NCBI RefSeq assembly: GCF_018446385.1
Contig: NC_055988.1
Coordinates: 164,994,209 to 165,058,208, forward strand
From: Zingiber officinale
Taxonomy: Eukaryota; Streptophyta; Magnoliopsida; Zingiberales; Zingiberaceae
DNA length: 64,000 nucleotides
Reading direction: 5' to 3'
Of the stretch, positions 22,801 through 34,800 are shown piece after piece; position 1 is the stretch's first letter, and the number at the start of each line of letters is the position of its first letter. The notes below the pieces were generated by a model, which was given only the letters and a program-made list of their open reading frames with translations, was not told where the DNA came from and ran no database searches. The translations under genes and the position numbers were made by a program.

Positions 22801-25800
22801 GAGGCACCAGATGTTTACTTGGTTACAACCGGAGAGGTTGTTAATCCAAGGAAAATGATCGCATTATTGTCTCCTTCAGGCGGAGAAGCCTCTCTTACAG
22901 CAATGTAGGCACAGAAAGAGAGAAGCTATTCTAATTAGTGGAAGCGCACAAGCGTTGTTACAATTTCTGAACTGATGAAAAACTTCTGGACCAAGGCTAT
23001 ATTTATAGCCTTGGTCGGGGCGCCCTGGGGGGATAAAATTTTATCCCCCAACGTTCAGATCGCGTTTGACGCGATCTGGTCAACAAAACAGGTCCGGGCG
23101 CCCGGAATGGTTCCGGGCGCCCTGGAGCCTAAAGTCAATCAGTGTTGACTTTTTCATCCGGGGACCACTGCTCCGGTTCAGTTCGCCTCGGTCCAGTCTT
23201 CAACTCCGGATCCGCTCGCTTGGGTGATCTCGAACATCCGGAAAAGGGCTCACCCGAACCCAACTTCCGGTCTTCTCGAGTGGGCTTCCGCTCCGGCTTC
23301 TCATCCCTCGGAATCGCCGTATGTTTCCTTCTCGTCCGCCGGCGTACTCATCCGCAGTCTTCGTCCCTCGGACGCACCGTGTGCTGTTCTTCTTGCTAGC
23401 TACGTCTCTTGCTCCTCGAGTAGTCTTCTGCTCCGGCTTTCGTCCCTCGGAACCACCGCACGCTTCCTTCTCGTCCGTCGGTGTACTCTTCCGCAGTGCC
23501 TCGTCCCTCGGACGCACCGCGTGCCGTCCTTCTCGCTAGTTGTGTCTTCCACTCGACTACCTGTGCTCCTAAGCTCCTGCACACTTAGACACAAGGTTAG
23601 AACAACACAGGACCTAACTTAACTTGTTGATCACACCAAAACAACCTTGGGGTTCCAACAATCTCCCCCTTTTTAGTGTGATCAACCCAAGTTAAGCTAG
23701 AGTTAAAATAGACATAAAATAAATTTAACTAAATTTGCAATTAAGTGCAAAAAATAAAACAAGTTAAATTTTGGTCTACCTCCCCCTAGACTTATACTTT
23801 TCCTTCTCCCCCTTTGATCACATAAAAAATGGGGTTCTAAGAAAAAATCTAAAGGTAAAACTTAGAGAATTTTGATATCCTTACAAATTTTGCAATACTT
23901 TTCACACAAAAAAAATTTTAAGTAAAATTTTAAAAAATTTTCTAAGTGAAATTATAAGTAAAAATTCTAACTTAGACACCTTTGCAAAAATATTTTTTGA
24001 AAGTTTTTTTTTTAAAAAAAAAACTTTAAGCAAAAATTTTCAACTTTTAACTTAGACAAGAAAAATATCTTTTGAAAAATTTTCTAAGTATAAAAGTGAA
24101 TTTTTTCTAAGAAAGAAAAACAATAAAAAAGATTTTTTGTTAAAAAGATTATTTTTAAAAAATTATTTTTTTAAGTCTTTGCAAAAATTATTTTTGAAAA
24201 AGAAATCCTAATATAAGATTTTTCTAAACTTAAAAATTTCACGTAAAACTATTTTGAGAAAAAACGTTTGAAAAACTTTAAAAGCATTAATTAATTCTAA
24301 TTTTAATGTTTTGACAGAAAGTTAATTAAACATTTTTTTTTTCAATATTTTGGCTTTCAGGTCGTGGCGAGACACTAGACCTTCTTGGTTATTAGAGCAA
24401 CAACCACTTCCTTAGACAAAGCCTCATAAAGAATTTCAATGTTTAATTTTCTCGCTGAAAAGCTCTAAATTTAATCAATAGTTTAATTTAAACATGACTT
24501 ACGAACCCAATATAGGTTCCAACTTACTGGATTGGCTAAATATTTCTTAGGTACATATTTTCTTGAAATATTCCTAATTTGTCCTTGGTGATATCTGTAA
24601 TACCAATTTAAATTTTTAAATTTTCTAAAATTAGATGAGCATGCATGGTTTTTCAAATTATCTACTTGACTTTTCAAATCTTTATTTTCTGATTTCAATT
24701 TCTCATTTTCTAATTTTGATTTGTCTAATTCTTCTAAGGGACAAGATTTAGCCAAAATTATTTTTAAGTTTTTAATCTCCTATTCTAATTTGCAACAGTC
24801 TTTTGTTAATAGTTTAACAAACTTAAAGAGTTTATCAGGAGGACGTGATCGTACCTCACTTACCTTATTGATCTTGTTGTCCGTTTCTCCCCCTAAACTG
24901 CTGCTTTCTTCAGACGTGGCTCCCCCTTTATCGATGCTCTCGATGCTCATTTCGGAAGAGCTTGACTTGCAGTCGTCGTCTTGATGACTTGCCATTAGAG
25001 CAAGTCCGGAGAATGCCTTGACTTCCGACTCCGACGACTTATCGTCCCACGTCGCCTTTAGGGCCTTTGCTTTTGGATAGGCTTCTTACCCTTCTCCTTG
25101 TCCTTGTTCTTCAGCTGGGGGCAATTGTCCTTGACGTGCCTTTCTTCGTTGCAGTGGTAGCAGCGGATTGTCCTTTTCTTTCTACCCTGTGGATGGTTAG
25201 TTTTTCTAGAATTGCATAACTTCTTAAATCGCCTTACCTTCATTACCATTTCCTCGTCGTTGAGAGAAGACTCCGACTTAGATTCGTCTCTTGATGCTTT
25301 GAGGGCGACGTTGTTCTTGGGCTCTTTCATTCCTGCACATCTTGACTCATGCACTTCAAATGTTGAAAAGAATTCTTCTAACGAAATCTTTTCTAAATAT
25401 TTAGAAATGTAAAATGCATCTACTAATGATGCCCATTTGGTATTTCTAGGAAAGGAATTTAAAGCGTACCTTAGCGAATCTCGGTTACTTATTTTTTCTC
25501 CGAGATTCGAGAGTCCGGTGATGATTTCCTTGATTCTTGAGTGCAGGCGCGCAACTGTCTCGTCTTCCCCAAGTCGCAGGCTTGTGAGCTAGTTGCGGAG
25601 TAGGTCTTGTCTAGCGAGCTTGGCTTCGGAGGTCCCTTCGTGCAGCTCGAGGAACTTTCCCAAAGTTCCTTTGCCGAGTCGTAGTCCCCGATTCTGTTGA
25701 CTTCTTGAGGTGGAAGAACGCTTAGCAGATGGTATTCTGCTTTGGTGTTCGCCACGAAGTCGGCCTGCTCCTTTTTTGTCCAATTGTTTTTCTCCTTACC

Positions 25801-28800
25801 TTCCGGTGCTGTAAAACCAAATTCCATTGTAAGCATTAATTCAAAATCGGTGGCAAAGAATACCTGCATCAGCCTTTTCCAAGTGGCGAAATCCCCTTCG
25901 AATTTCGGTGGGTGGATGCTTGGTCTAGCCATCTCGTTGCTTCGTTCGGCGGTTAGTCCTCCTGAAGCGCCTCGGCTCTGATACCACTTGTAGGATCGTT
26001 GCGGTCGGCTAGAAGGGGGGGTTGAATAACCCTGTAAAAATAAAACACAACCTTTCCCGACTTTTCAAACTGACACTTGCATATAAAATAGAAAAGCAAT
26101 AAATCAAAACAGAAAAAGACGAGGCACCAGATGTTTATTTAGTTATAACCGGGGAGGTTGTTAATCCAAGGAAAATGATCGCACTATTGTCTCCTTCAGG
26201 CGGAGAAGCCTCTCTTACAGCAGTATAGGCACAGAAAGAGAGAAACTATTCTAAACAGTGGAAGCGCACAAGCGTTGTTACAATTTCTAAACTGATGAAA
26301 AGCTTCTGGACCAAGGCTATATTTATAGCCTTGGTCGGGGTGCCCCGAAGGTTTCCGGGCGCCCTAGGGGGATAAAATTTTATCCCCCAACGTTCAGATC
26401 GCGTTTGACGCGATCTGGTCAACAAAACAGGTCCGGGCGTCCGAAGCCATTCCTGGCGCCCCGGGCTTTTCCGGGTGTCCGGAATGGTTCCGGGCGCCCC
26501 GGAGCCTAAAGTCAACCAGTGTTGACTTTTTCATCCGGGGACCACTGCTCCGGTTCATTTCGCCTTAGTCCGGGTCTTCAACTTTGAATCCGTTCGCTTG
26601 GGTGATCTCGAACATCCGGAAAAGGGCTCACCCGAACTCAACTTCCGGTCTTCTCGAGTGGGCTTCCGCTTTGGCTTCTCGTCCCTCGGAATCGCCGCGT
26701 GTTTCCTTCTCGTCCGCCGGCGTACTCATCCGTAATCTTCGTCCCTCGGACGCACCGTTTACTGTCCTTCTCGCTAGCTACGTCTCTTGCTACTCGAGTA
26801 GTCTTCTGCTCCGGCTTTCGTCCCTCGGAACCACCGCACGCTTCCTTCTCGTCCGCCGGTGTACTCTTCCGCAGTGCCTTGTCACTCGGACGCACCGCGT
26901 GCCGTCCTTCTCGCTAGCTGCGTCTTCCACTCGACTACCTATGCTCCTAAGCTCTTGCACACTTAGAAACAAGGTTAGAACAACACAGGACCTAACTTAA
27001 CTTGTTGATCACACCAAAACAACCTTGGGGTTCCAACAACTTTCTCTGCTCAATCTCTCATTTTCTCTCATCAAACTTTCTCTCTCTTCATTTTTTCTAT
27101 CACTCTTTTTCTCTCAGCACACTTTCTCTTTCATCATACTTTTTCTCTTCTCAATCTCTTCTATCATGCTCTCTCTCCTCATTTTCTCATCACACTTTCT
27201 CTCTCTTCATTTTTTCCCATCACACTTTCTCTCTCATCATATGTTTCTCTCACATTCAACTTTCTCTTCCATCTAATTTTTTATCTTATTTTCCTCTAAG
27301 GGTAAAAAAGAAAATTTAGGTTCATTCCGATTGAAAATATTCAACTAATCAAACATTATTTTTAAGAATGATATCCAAGCTCATACCCATTCCCATTCCC
27401 ATTCCACTATACTATGACACCCATTCCCATTCCGATTCCTAGGAGAGAACCAAACACCACCTTAATCTTGTGGTGGTTGGGAATAATGCTTAAATGTAGG
27501 AGGGAATACCTTAATTTGAGCTGATATACCTTCCAATTATATTGGAGGGGATATGGAAATATCGTAGTTAACTACCCCTTCCGGGTGTGCAACTTCTACA
27601 TCAGTAGTTACTATATTAGGATGACCAATATTCTCCTCAAATAATATTTTCCTAACTTTATCGCTCCCACCATTCTTAATAAATTTGACATTACCCGTAA
27701 AGGAAAATGATCTACTCAAGGTGTTGTAAAACTTGAAACTTTTTATCCTACAAAATAACAGCTAACGGTTCTGGAGTCCAATTTTCTTTGTTAGGCCTAT
27801 AAGGCCTAGCCTTAGCTGGACAACCCCAGATATGTAGATGCCTAAGATTAGGCGTTCTACATGTCCACAACTCGTATGGGGTTTTCGTTACCACCTTACT
27901 ATGAACTCTATTGAGTAGATAAATCGTAAGTGCCTCACCCCATACAGACTTCAACAGAGAAGAAAATGCAATCATACTTCTCATCATATCTTTTAGGGTT
28001 CGGTTTCATCGCTCTGCTACACCATTATGCTAAGGGTCCTAGGCATGGTGTATGGCGCCACGATTCTGCACTCTGTAAGCTAATATGCAAATGACCTAGG
28101 ATGTTATTTATCTGATTCGTCAGATCTCTATAGTATTCATCACCACGGTCTGATCTTATGACCTTAATCTTCTTACCATCTTGATTTTCAACTTTGACTT
28201 TAAAGGTTTTGAACATGTTTAGGGATTGTTATTTCTCGTGAATAAGGTACAAGTATCCGTATTAAGAATAGTCGTTTATAAAGCTTATAAAGTATGCTTG
28301 TTCATTCCAAGAAGTCTTACGGAACGATCCACATATTTCCATATATATAAGCTCGAGACACCATTACTCCGCCTTGAACCTTTATTACTCTTGTTAGTCG
28401 TTTTCTCCTTGATACACTCAATGCAGATTCCAAAATCTGACATATCAAGGGAATCGAGAATTCCTAGTGACATTAACCTTTTTGGGCGTTATTTAGTGAT
28501 ACGCCCTAAACGCCTATGTCACCACGCTTCACACCTATACTATGCATCACAATATTACCTGTTTTAATGTCTAATTTGTAGAGCTTATCAATCAAGGAAG
28601 TAATATCACACAAGATAGAATTTCGAGAAATAATGAACTTTCAATTTCTAAATGAACAAGTATATCCAGATTTGTCCAAACATGAAATAGGAATTAAGTT
28701 TCTTCTAAATGACATCACTACAAATGTATTTTCCAATTTAAAAAGTACATTGTTCCCTAAACAAATTCTAAAGACACCTATTGCCTCTAATTTCTCTTTC

Positions 28801-31800
28801 TTGCCAATTTCTGTATAGATGAATCTTTTATCATTAATTGACATTCGGCTCATGAGGGAACTCTGCATAGTTACATTTTCGTGAGTAGTGGCACCAGTAT
28901 TTATTCATAAATGTTATTAGGTACAGTAGCTAGGTTGACTTCTAAACTAACAAAGTTGAGAAATTTAGGGGGCGTTTGGTACGCGCATTTTCCATTTTCA
29001 TTTTCTGGAAAACGCGCGTTTTCTGGAAAATGGTGTTTGGTTTGCGTTTTCCGCTCGCGTTTTCTAAAAATTTGGCTATCGTTTTCTAGAAAAACAGAGA
29101 ATGACAAAAAGTCGTTTTCTGTTTTCTAGAAAACGCGCGTTTTCCAGAAAATGAAAATGAAAACGGTGCAAACCAAACGCACCCTTAACTTTCTTGACAC
29201 GCTAGTTGATGTATCTGGGCAATCCTTCTTCAGATGACCTTTCTTTTTACAAAAGAAATAAGTTGGGTTCGAATCTTGTTATTTTTGCTCCTTATGTACA
29301 TCACTACAAGTTGTTTACCCTTACTCTTACTTTTATCCTTTTTCTTCTTCTTTTTCAAATACTGAGATGAGGATGCAAAATAAGCACAGTGAGATATGTT
29401 ATGCCTTAATCTCTGTTCTTCCTGTACACACTTCTCCTTTGAGTGTTGTAGCTTATTTTAAAGATGTAGGTAGAGAGATTAGGATGAGGTTCACAAAGAC
29501 GATTGCAGCCATATTTAACTTTAGTGTCTTAAGCTTTGTAACCAAGTTTGATATCTTCATTATGTACTCCCTAATGCTATCATTCCTATTATACAATATG
29601 GACACTAACTTCGTGAGAAGTGTAGTGGTTTTGACTTTTTCGTTTGAGGCGAATCGGTCTGCTAACTCCCTAATGAAGGTTTTAGCATCTTTATTTTTAG
29701 TAATCGAACCTCTAAGTGATTTTGGAATGGACATCTTCATGATCATTAGACTGATTTGATCGCTCCCACTTGTCAAAGATTACCTTTTGATTTGTAGTGG
29801 AATCATTAGTTAAAAGTGTTGGACGATCATATGCCTAAATGTAAAGTCTAGATCCATGTAGCTATTATATGCTCTTTTCATTGCCCAAAATTTATGCTAG
29901 TTAGCACAGGAATGTTGTTTAGCTTATTAAACATTGAGAGCACTACATAAACAAAAGTAAAGAATTTAGCTCAATTTATTTAAACAAACAAGGCATGTAT
30001 CTTTATAGTTGTGTAGTAACAAAATGCAACAATCAAACATGTAACTTTATGGGCATGAATTAAAATACCTAGTGCAACATTACATTAAGTCTTTGAATAA
30101 ATTGTCATTTGCCAGTGGTACTCTCCAAATAACTCATACCTACCTCTATCTGCCACACAACGCGCCTTCCTTTGGGCCGACACGCCATGCGCTTGATTAA
30201 CTTTATATGTGAGCTTCTAGTTAGCTTATGTTTTCTAGTATCTCTCACAATGCCCTTGATCGGCCACATAATGTCCTTGTGGATTGACGCACTACGGGCA
30301 TGATCAAGAAGTTTAATTTAATTTGTGAGCTTCCTTAAATATATATCTGGCATAAGAATTATTTTCCTTTAGCCAATCACCCTTAGGGTATACATCCCTC
30401 TATGTTAATACTCCTAATCTCCTCAATAGTTCTTGCTATGATGATAGTATATGTTTGACTAAGCAGCAAGAGCGAGAAAGAATACATGGAAAAATTGCTA
30501 AAAAACTGAGTTAATCAGATATCAATTGATTGGTGCCAGCTACCAATCGATTGACAGATATTTTATATGTGTCAATTCTTGGACATGCCAAGGGCAATCG
30601 ATTGGTACATACTTGAGTTCACAGATCGACTCAGAAACCTTATATGGACAACCCAATGAACTACAACCTTTTATATTTGACCCAGGGTTCTCTAATTGAT
30701 TGATCTTTTAGCCAATCAATCGCCCAATCGACTTGGAGACCTTTTGTGAAAGATCCTAAGTCGATTGGTCATCATGGCAATCAATTGGTGAACACCAATC
30801 GATCACTTAATCGATTCCAGACCTCTATGTGCAATTCTGGATATCCCAATCAATCGGTCCTTATGACAATTGATTGGTGAATACCAATCGATCGCCCAAT
30901 TGACTTGGGAGCATTCTGAACGCATAGAAAGGAAAATCATTGATCTTCACCAATCAATTCTGAATGCAACATCAATTGGTGAACACTAACTAATCCGGGC
31001 ATCCCAATTCGCACTTACCAATCGATTGGTGTTGACAGTTGAAAACTTGGTTTTCTAAACGCTATTTTTCAACTAGAAAGCCCTAATCGCTCAGTCGATC
31101 GCGTTCTTCACGGATAATGTAAAAAATTCGATTCATAGGTTAAATCCTCACCTATGGATGCTACATTCGATGGATATGCATTAATTTTGCTCATCCAAAT
31201 GGAATCAAATGCAAAATCGATGTATATATGCCAAATCGTCTGCGATCATCAAGCTTTAAGGCAAACTGAAATTCGAATACAATGAGAATCCATTGCATTA
31301 GCCATTAATCTTATTTGTCGCCGGAGTTCCTGAAGCGTGGAATGATCTTCTACCGGAGTGAGCGGCAAGCTGTAGTCCTCAATGGGGAAGAGAGGAGGAA
31401 GATGAAGAAGCTCTATTGAATCTCAGATTCAATATGATGCCCAAATCAAGAGACTTCTTCCCTTATATAGTTATATACCTTGGTCCATCCTACAGGGACC
31501 ATCCACATAAAACCCATACATTATTAATAGCCCATTAATGTTAATGAACTAGGTTAACGGATCTACACATTAAATTCACATCCAATATCTTAAAACCCTC
31601 CTTTCATGTTACAAGCATTAGATCACTTAATTGGGATTTCATTTCCTTAATGGCAATTAGTTGTGGGTGTGGTAATCAAGTGTAAGCCCACCTTATGAAG
31701 ATTAATCCTACCCATGTGGACTTAATCCTTCACTTCTATCGTTATTAATTGTTGTCCAACTTGATTTGCTCAACCTTTCTGGAAAAACCTTATTTGTAGA

Positions 31801-34800
31801 CAAATTTTAACCCCCCAGAATTTTCTTGCCAGCATCTTGCAAAATGTTATCCATCACGATTCTTCAGCACTTGAATAGGCTAAATACATTTGAGGCACAG
31901 TTAACAATTCTCTCTTTTCTTGGCATATCTGTGTCTGATGTATAAATATCATCACTCTCTTGATAACAGTTCGCCACGAGGCAATCTTCTACAACAAGCA
32001 CTTGCTAATTATGAAACCTTGAACTTGAAACAACAAAGGATCTTCATAAACGCATGAGCACAATGTATGCCTATATAAGCAAGTAGATAATTTTGCAACC
32101 AACAACCCTCCAAGCATTCAATTGAACAAACATTTGGACATTTCATGGTTCTCTTAATTATCAGCAAAAACTGCTTCTTTAGGTTTATTAAATAGTTACC
32201 AATCGCTTGTGCAAATTAGGTTGACCACAAAACATGGCATGCCACACATACACAAAATATTCAAAGAAAGGGTATATGCTGTTTACTCAATCTCTTCTAC
32301 AAAGTTGATTGGCATCTATCTGCTTTGTCTTTAAACTTCCAATAACTTCCACAATCAATAATACTATTAAAGTAATAAAAGATATATACAAAAATTAAAA
32401 GTCACGTGTCTATATTTGATTAGATATGAATACTATAAAATATAAATTACAGAAATCTTATTTTGTTCTGAGTCACTTTAAAATTATCAATTTGATTCTA
32501 TTTTGATCATTCAGTTCTGATTAAAACTTTAACAAATTTACTTAATTTTGATTAACTAAATCATCCTAACTTAATTTTAATTATTTCTTGTTAATTTATT
32601 TTTAATTAGTCCTTATTAATTTAATTATTCCCATTAATTTAATTTAATTCTATTCAATTAAATTAATTTAAAAATATAATTAAAATAAATTTTAATCACT
32701 ATATTAGTTATTTAAATTATATTAAAATAAACTAATTAATTATATTAATTAATTAGATTAAGTAATTTAATTGTACTTAGATTTATTAAGTTTGCTGATT
32801 TAATTTACGACAATTTACCAAAGGGCGCATGTAGAGATCTAAATTTACCAAAAGGCATACGCTACTTTGATATTTACCAAAGAACGCACCTTTTTAAGTG
32901 CATTTCCTATTTTACCCTATGACAATTTGACTTTTTCTACCGTTTTTCTTTTCTCTACTATTTTTCTCTCTCTTCTCTTTTTTATATCGGCATGCAAAAC
33001 ATAGGAATACCATTAGTCAAATTTTTAATAACATTTTAATACATTTGAAGAAGCAAAAATAAACAATGAATAACATATTTGAACTCCTTGCAATTTCAGA
33101 AATTCACTGGAACTAAAATGAATATAATCGGAGCTCTCTAAGTCGATCAATGAGTTTCGGTCAAAACCCACTGATGGACCTAAAGAGCTCCGATTGCACC
33201 CATTTCAATTTCTATGGATTTCTGATGTTGCAAGGAGTTCAAATATGATGTCCATTATTTATTGTGACTTTTCATAGATGTTAACATGCAAAATCAAAAA
33301 ATCGGCAAAAACACTCACGTTGAGCCTGATATGGACTCATATCAAGCCCAACGTGGGCCTGATATAGAATCATATCAGGCCCAACGTGGACGTTTTTGAC
33401 GATTCTTTCATTTTATATGTTAACATCTATGAAAAGCTGAAATAAATAATGGACACCATTTTTGAACTCCTTGCAACATCAGAAATCCATAGGAACTGAA
33501 ATGAGTGCAATCGGAGCTCCTTAGGTCCATCATTAGGTTTCGATCAAACCCACTAATGGACCTAGAGAGCTCGGATTGCACCCATTTCAGTTCCTATGGA
33601 TTTCTGATGTTGCAAGGAGTTCAAATATAGTGCCTATTATTTATTTCGCCTTTCATAGATATTAATATATAAAATCAAAGAATTATTAAAAAACTCATGT
33701 TGGGCCTGATATGGAATCATATCAGGCCCAATTTTCATCAACGCTGGAGAAATTATATGTATGGGAGAACAATGAAGTCATCCATGTAAATATGAAAGTT
33801 ATTATAAAAACATGAAAACAGACCGCTTTCAAAAGCTTGTCTCTCCCTAAACCTAAAATGAAAGTCATTGGCATGCATATAGGGACATAGAGGTAGATAA
33901 CAAGTGAGAGAATGACCAAGAATACTTGATTTCAAACTCCATAGCACCAGTGCCTATGAGAAGATAACATTCAAGTGATATACAAGATTTAGAAAATATC
34001 ATATTAAGAAACTAGACCTTCTGACTGCAGTATCATCATTTTTTGCTAAATTGTCTATAATTTACACTAGTCTTAAAAATTAGGTCATTGTAACAGTAAA
34101 TAGAACCATTAACAAAATAAATACCTATGATGATCAACCAATTCTGGGTGGACCTATAAAACTTCTCCAGCGTTGATGAAAGTTGGGCCTGATATGATTC
34201 CATATCAGGCCTAACGTGAGTTTTTTTGATGATTTTTTGATTTTATATATTAATATCTATAAAAGGCGAAATAAATAATGGATACCATATTTGAACTCCT
34301 TGCAATATCAGAAATCCATAGGAACTGAAATGGGTGCAATCGGAGCTCTCTAGGTCCATCAGTGAGTTTTGACCGAAATCCACTTATGGACCTAGGGAGC
34401 TCCGATTGCACTCATTTCAGTTCCTATGGATTTCTGATATTGCAAGGAGTTCAAAAATGGTGTTCATTATTTATTTAGCCTTTTCATAGATGTTAATATA
34501 TAAAATCAAAGAATCGGCTAAAAAAACTCATGTTCGGTCAAAACCCACTGATGAACCTAGAGAGTTCCGATTACACTCATTTTAATTCCAGTGGATTTAT
34601 GAAATTGCAAGGAGTTCAAATATGCTATTCATTGTTTCTTTTTGCTTCTTCAAATGTATTAAAATGTTATTAAAAATTTGACTAATGTTATTCCTATATT
34701 CGACATGCTGATAAAAAAAGAGAAGAGAGAGAAAAATAGTGGAGAAAAGAAAAATGGTAGAAAAAGTCAAATTGTTAGAGGGTAAAATAGGAAATGCACT

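Larger units (their letters stand above)
22670..27038 (-). mobile_element. Gag-only LTR retrotransposon (TR-GAG type)
   Basis: Complete element on the minus strand with 5-bp target duplication ACTTT (22665-22669 and 27039-27043). 5' LTR 25989-27038, 3' LTR 22670-23660, both TGTAGGA...CCAACA. The primer-binding site TGGTATCAGAG directly follows the 5' LTR on the minus strand (about 25977-25988), and a polypurine tract AAAAAGGGGGAGAT abuts the 3' LTR (23661-23674). The 2.3-kb interior encodes only gag; no protease, integrase or reverse transcriptase is present. It must have been mobilised by another copia element. Confidence 0.9.
21818..27461. mobile_element. Harbinger/Tourist-like element, split by an LTR element
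   Basis: Termini GGTGGCGTTTGGTTTAGAGG and (reverse complement) GGTGGTGTTTGGTTCTCTCC, flanked by TTA on both sides (21815-21817, 27462-27464), as in the PIF/Harbinger group. Without the inserted LTR element it is about 1.27 kb. The interior is a long pyrimidine-rich minisatellite built on TTCATTCTCTCTCATCACAC-like units (22020-22668 and, after the insertion, 27044-27300). Serine/leucine-rich open frames here are repeat artefacts. No transposase. Confidence 0.82.
17935..31732 (-). mobile_element. Nested Ty1/copia retrotransposon in UKL intron 2
   Basis: Minus-strand element bounded by direct repeats that I read as LTRs (31241-31732 as 5' LTR, about 17935-18462 as 3' LTR). From its 5' end: a leader with palindromes (30515-31040), gag (about 29776-29453), a zinc-knuckle remnant near 29230-29255 ([14 protein letters not shown], first Cys replaced by Tyr), a protease-linked segment at 28868-28641 ([14 protein letters not shown]), integrase at 28216-27750 ([14 protein letters not shown]-type ending at WGCPA), reverse transcriptase at about 21430-21235 (ASFILSIQI...LSQKTYI) and RNase H at about 21200-20500. 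Multiple stops and insertions make it inactive. No canonical primer-binding site is visible and target duplications are not clear. Confidence 0.8.

Noticed and set aside
23142..23622. Overlapping frames on both strands, repeated at 26584-27000
   Set aside because: They lie in the two LTR copies of the gag-only element and change frame freely between copies.
33722..33947. Hydrophobic minus-strand frames in the fold-back core
   Set aside because: Two short overlapping frames with no recognised domain; no evidence of a captured coding gene.
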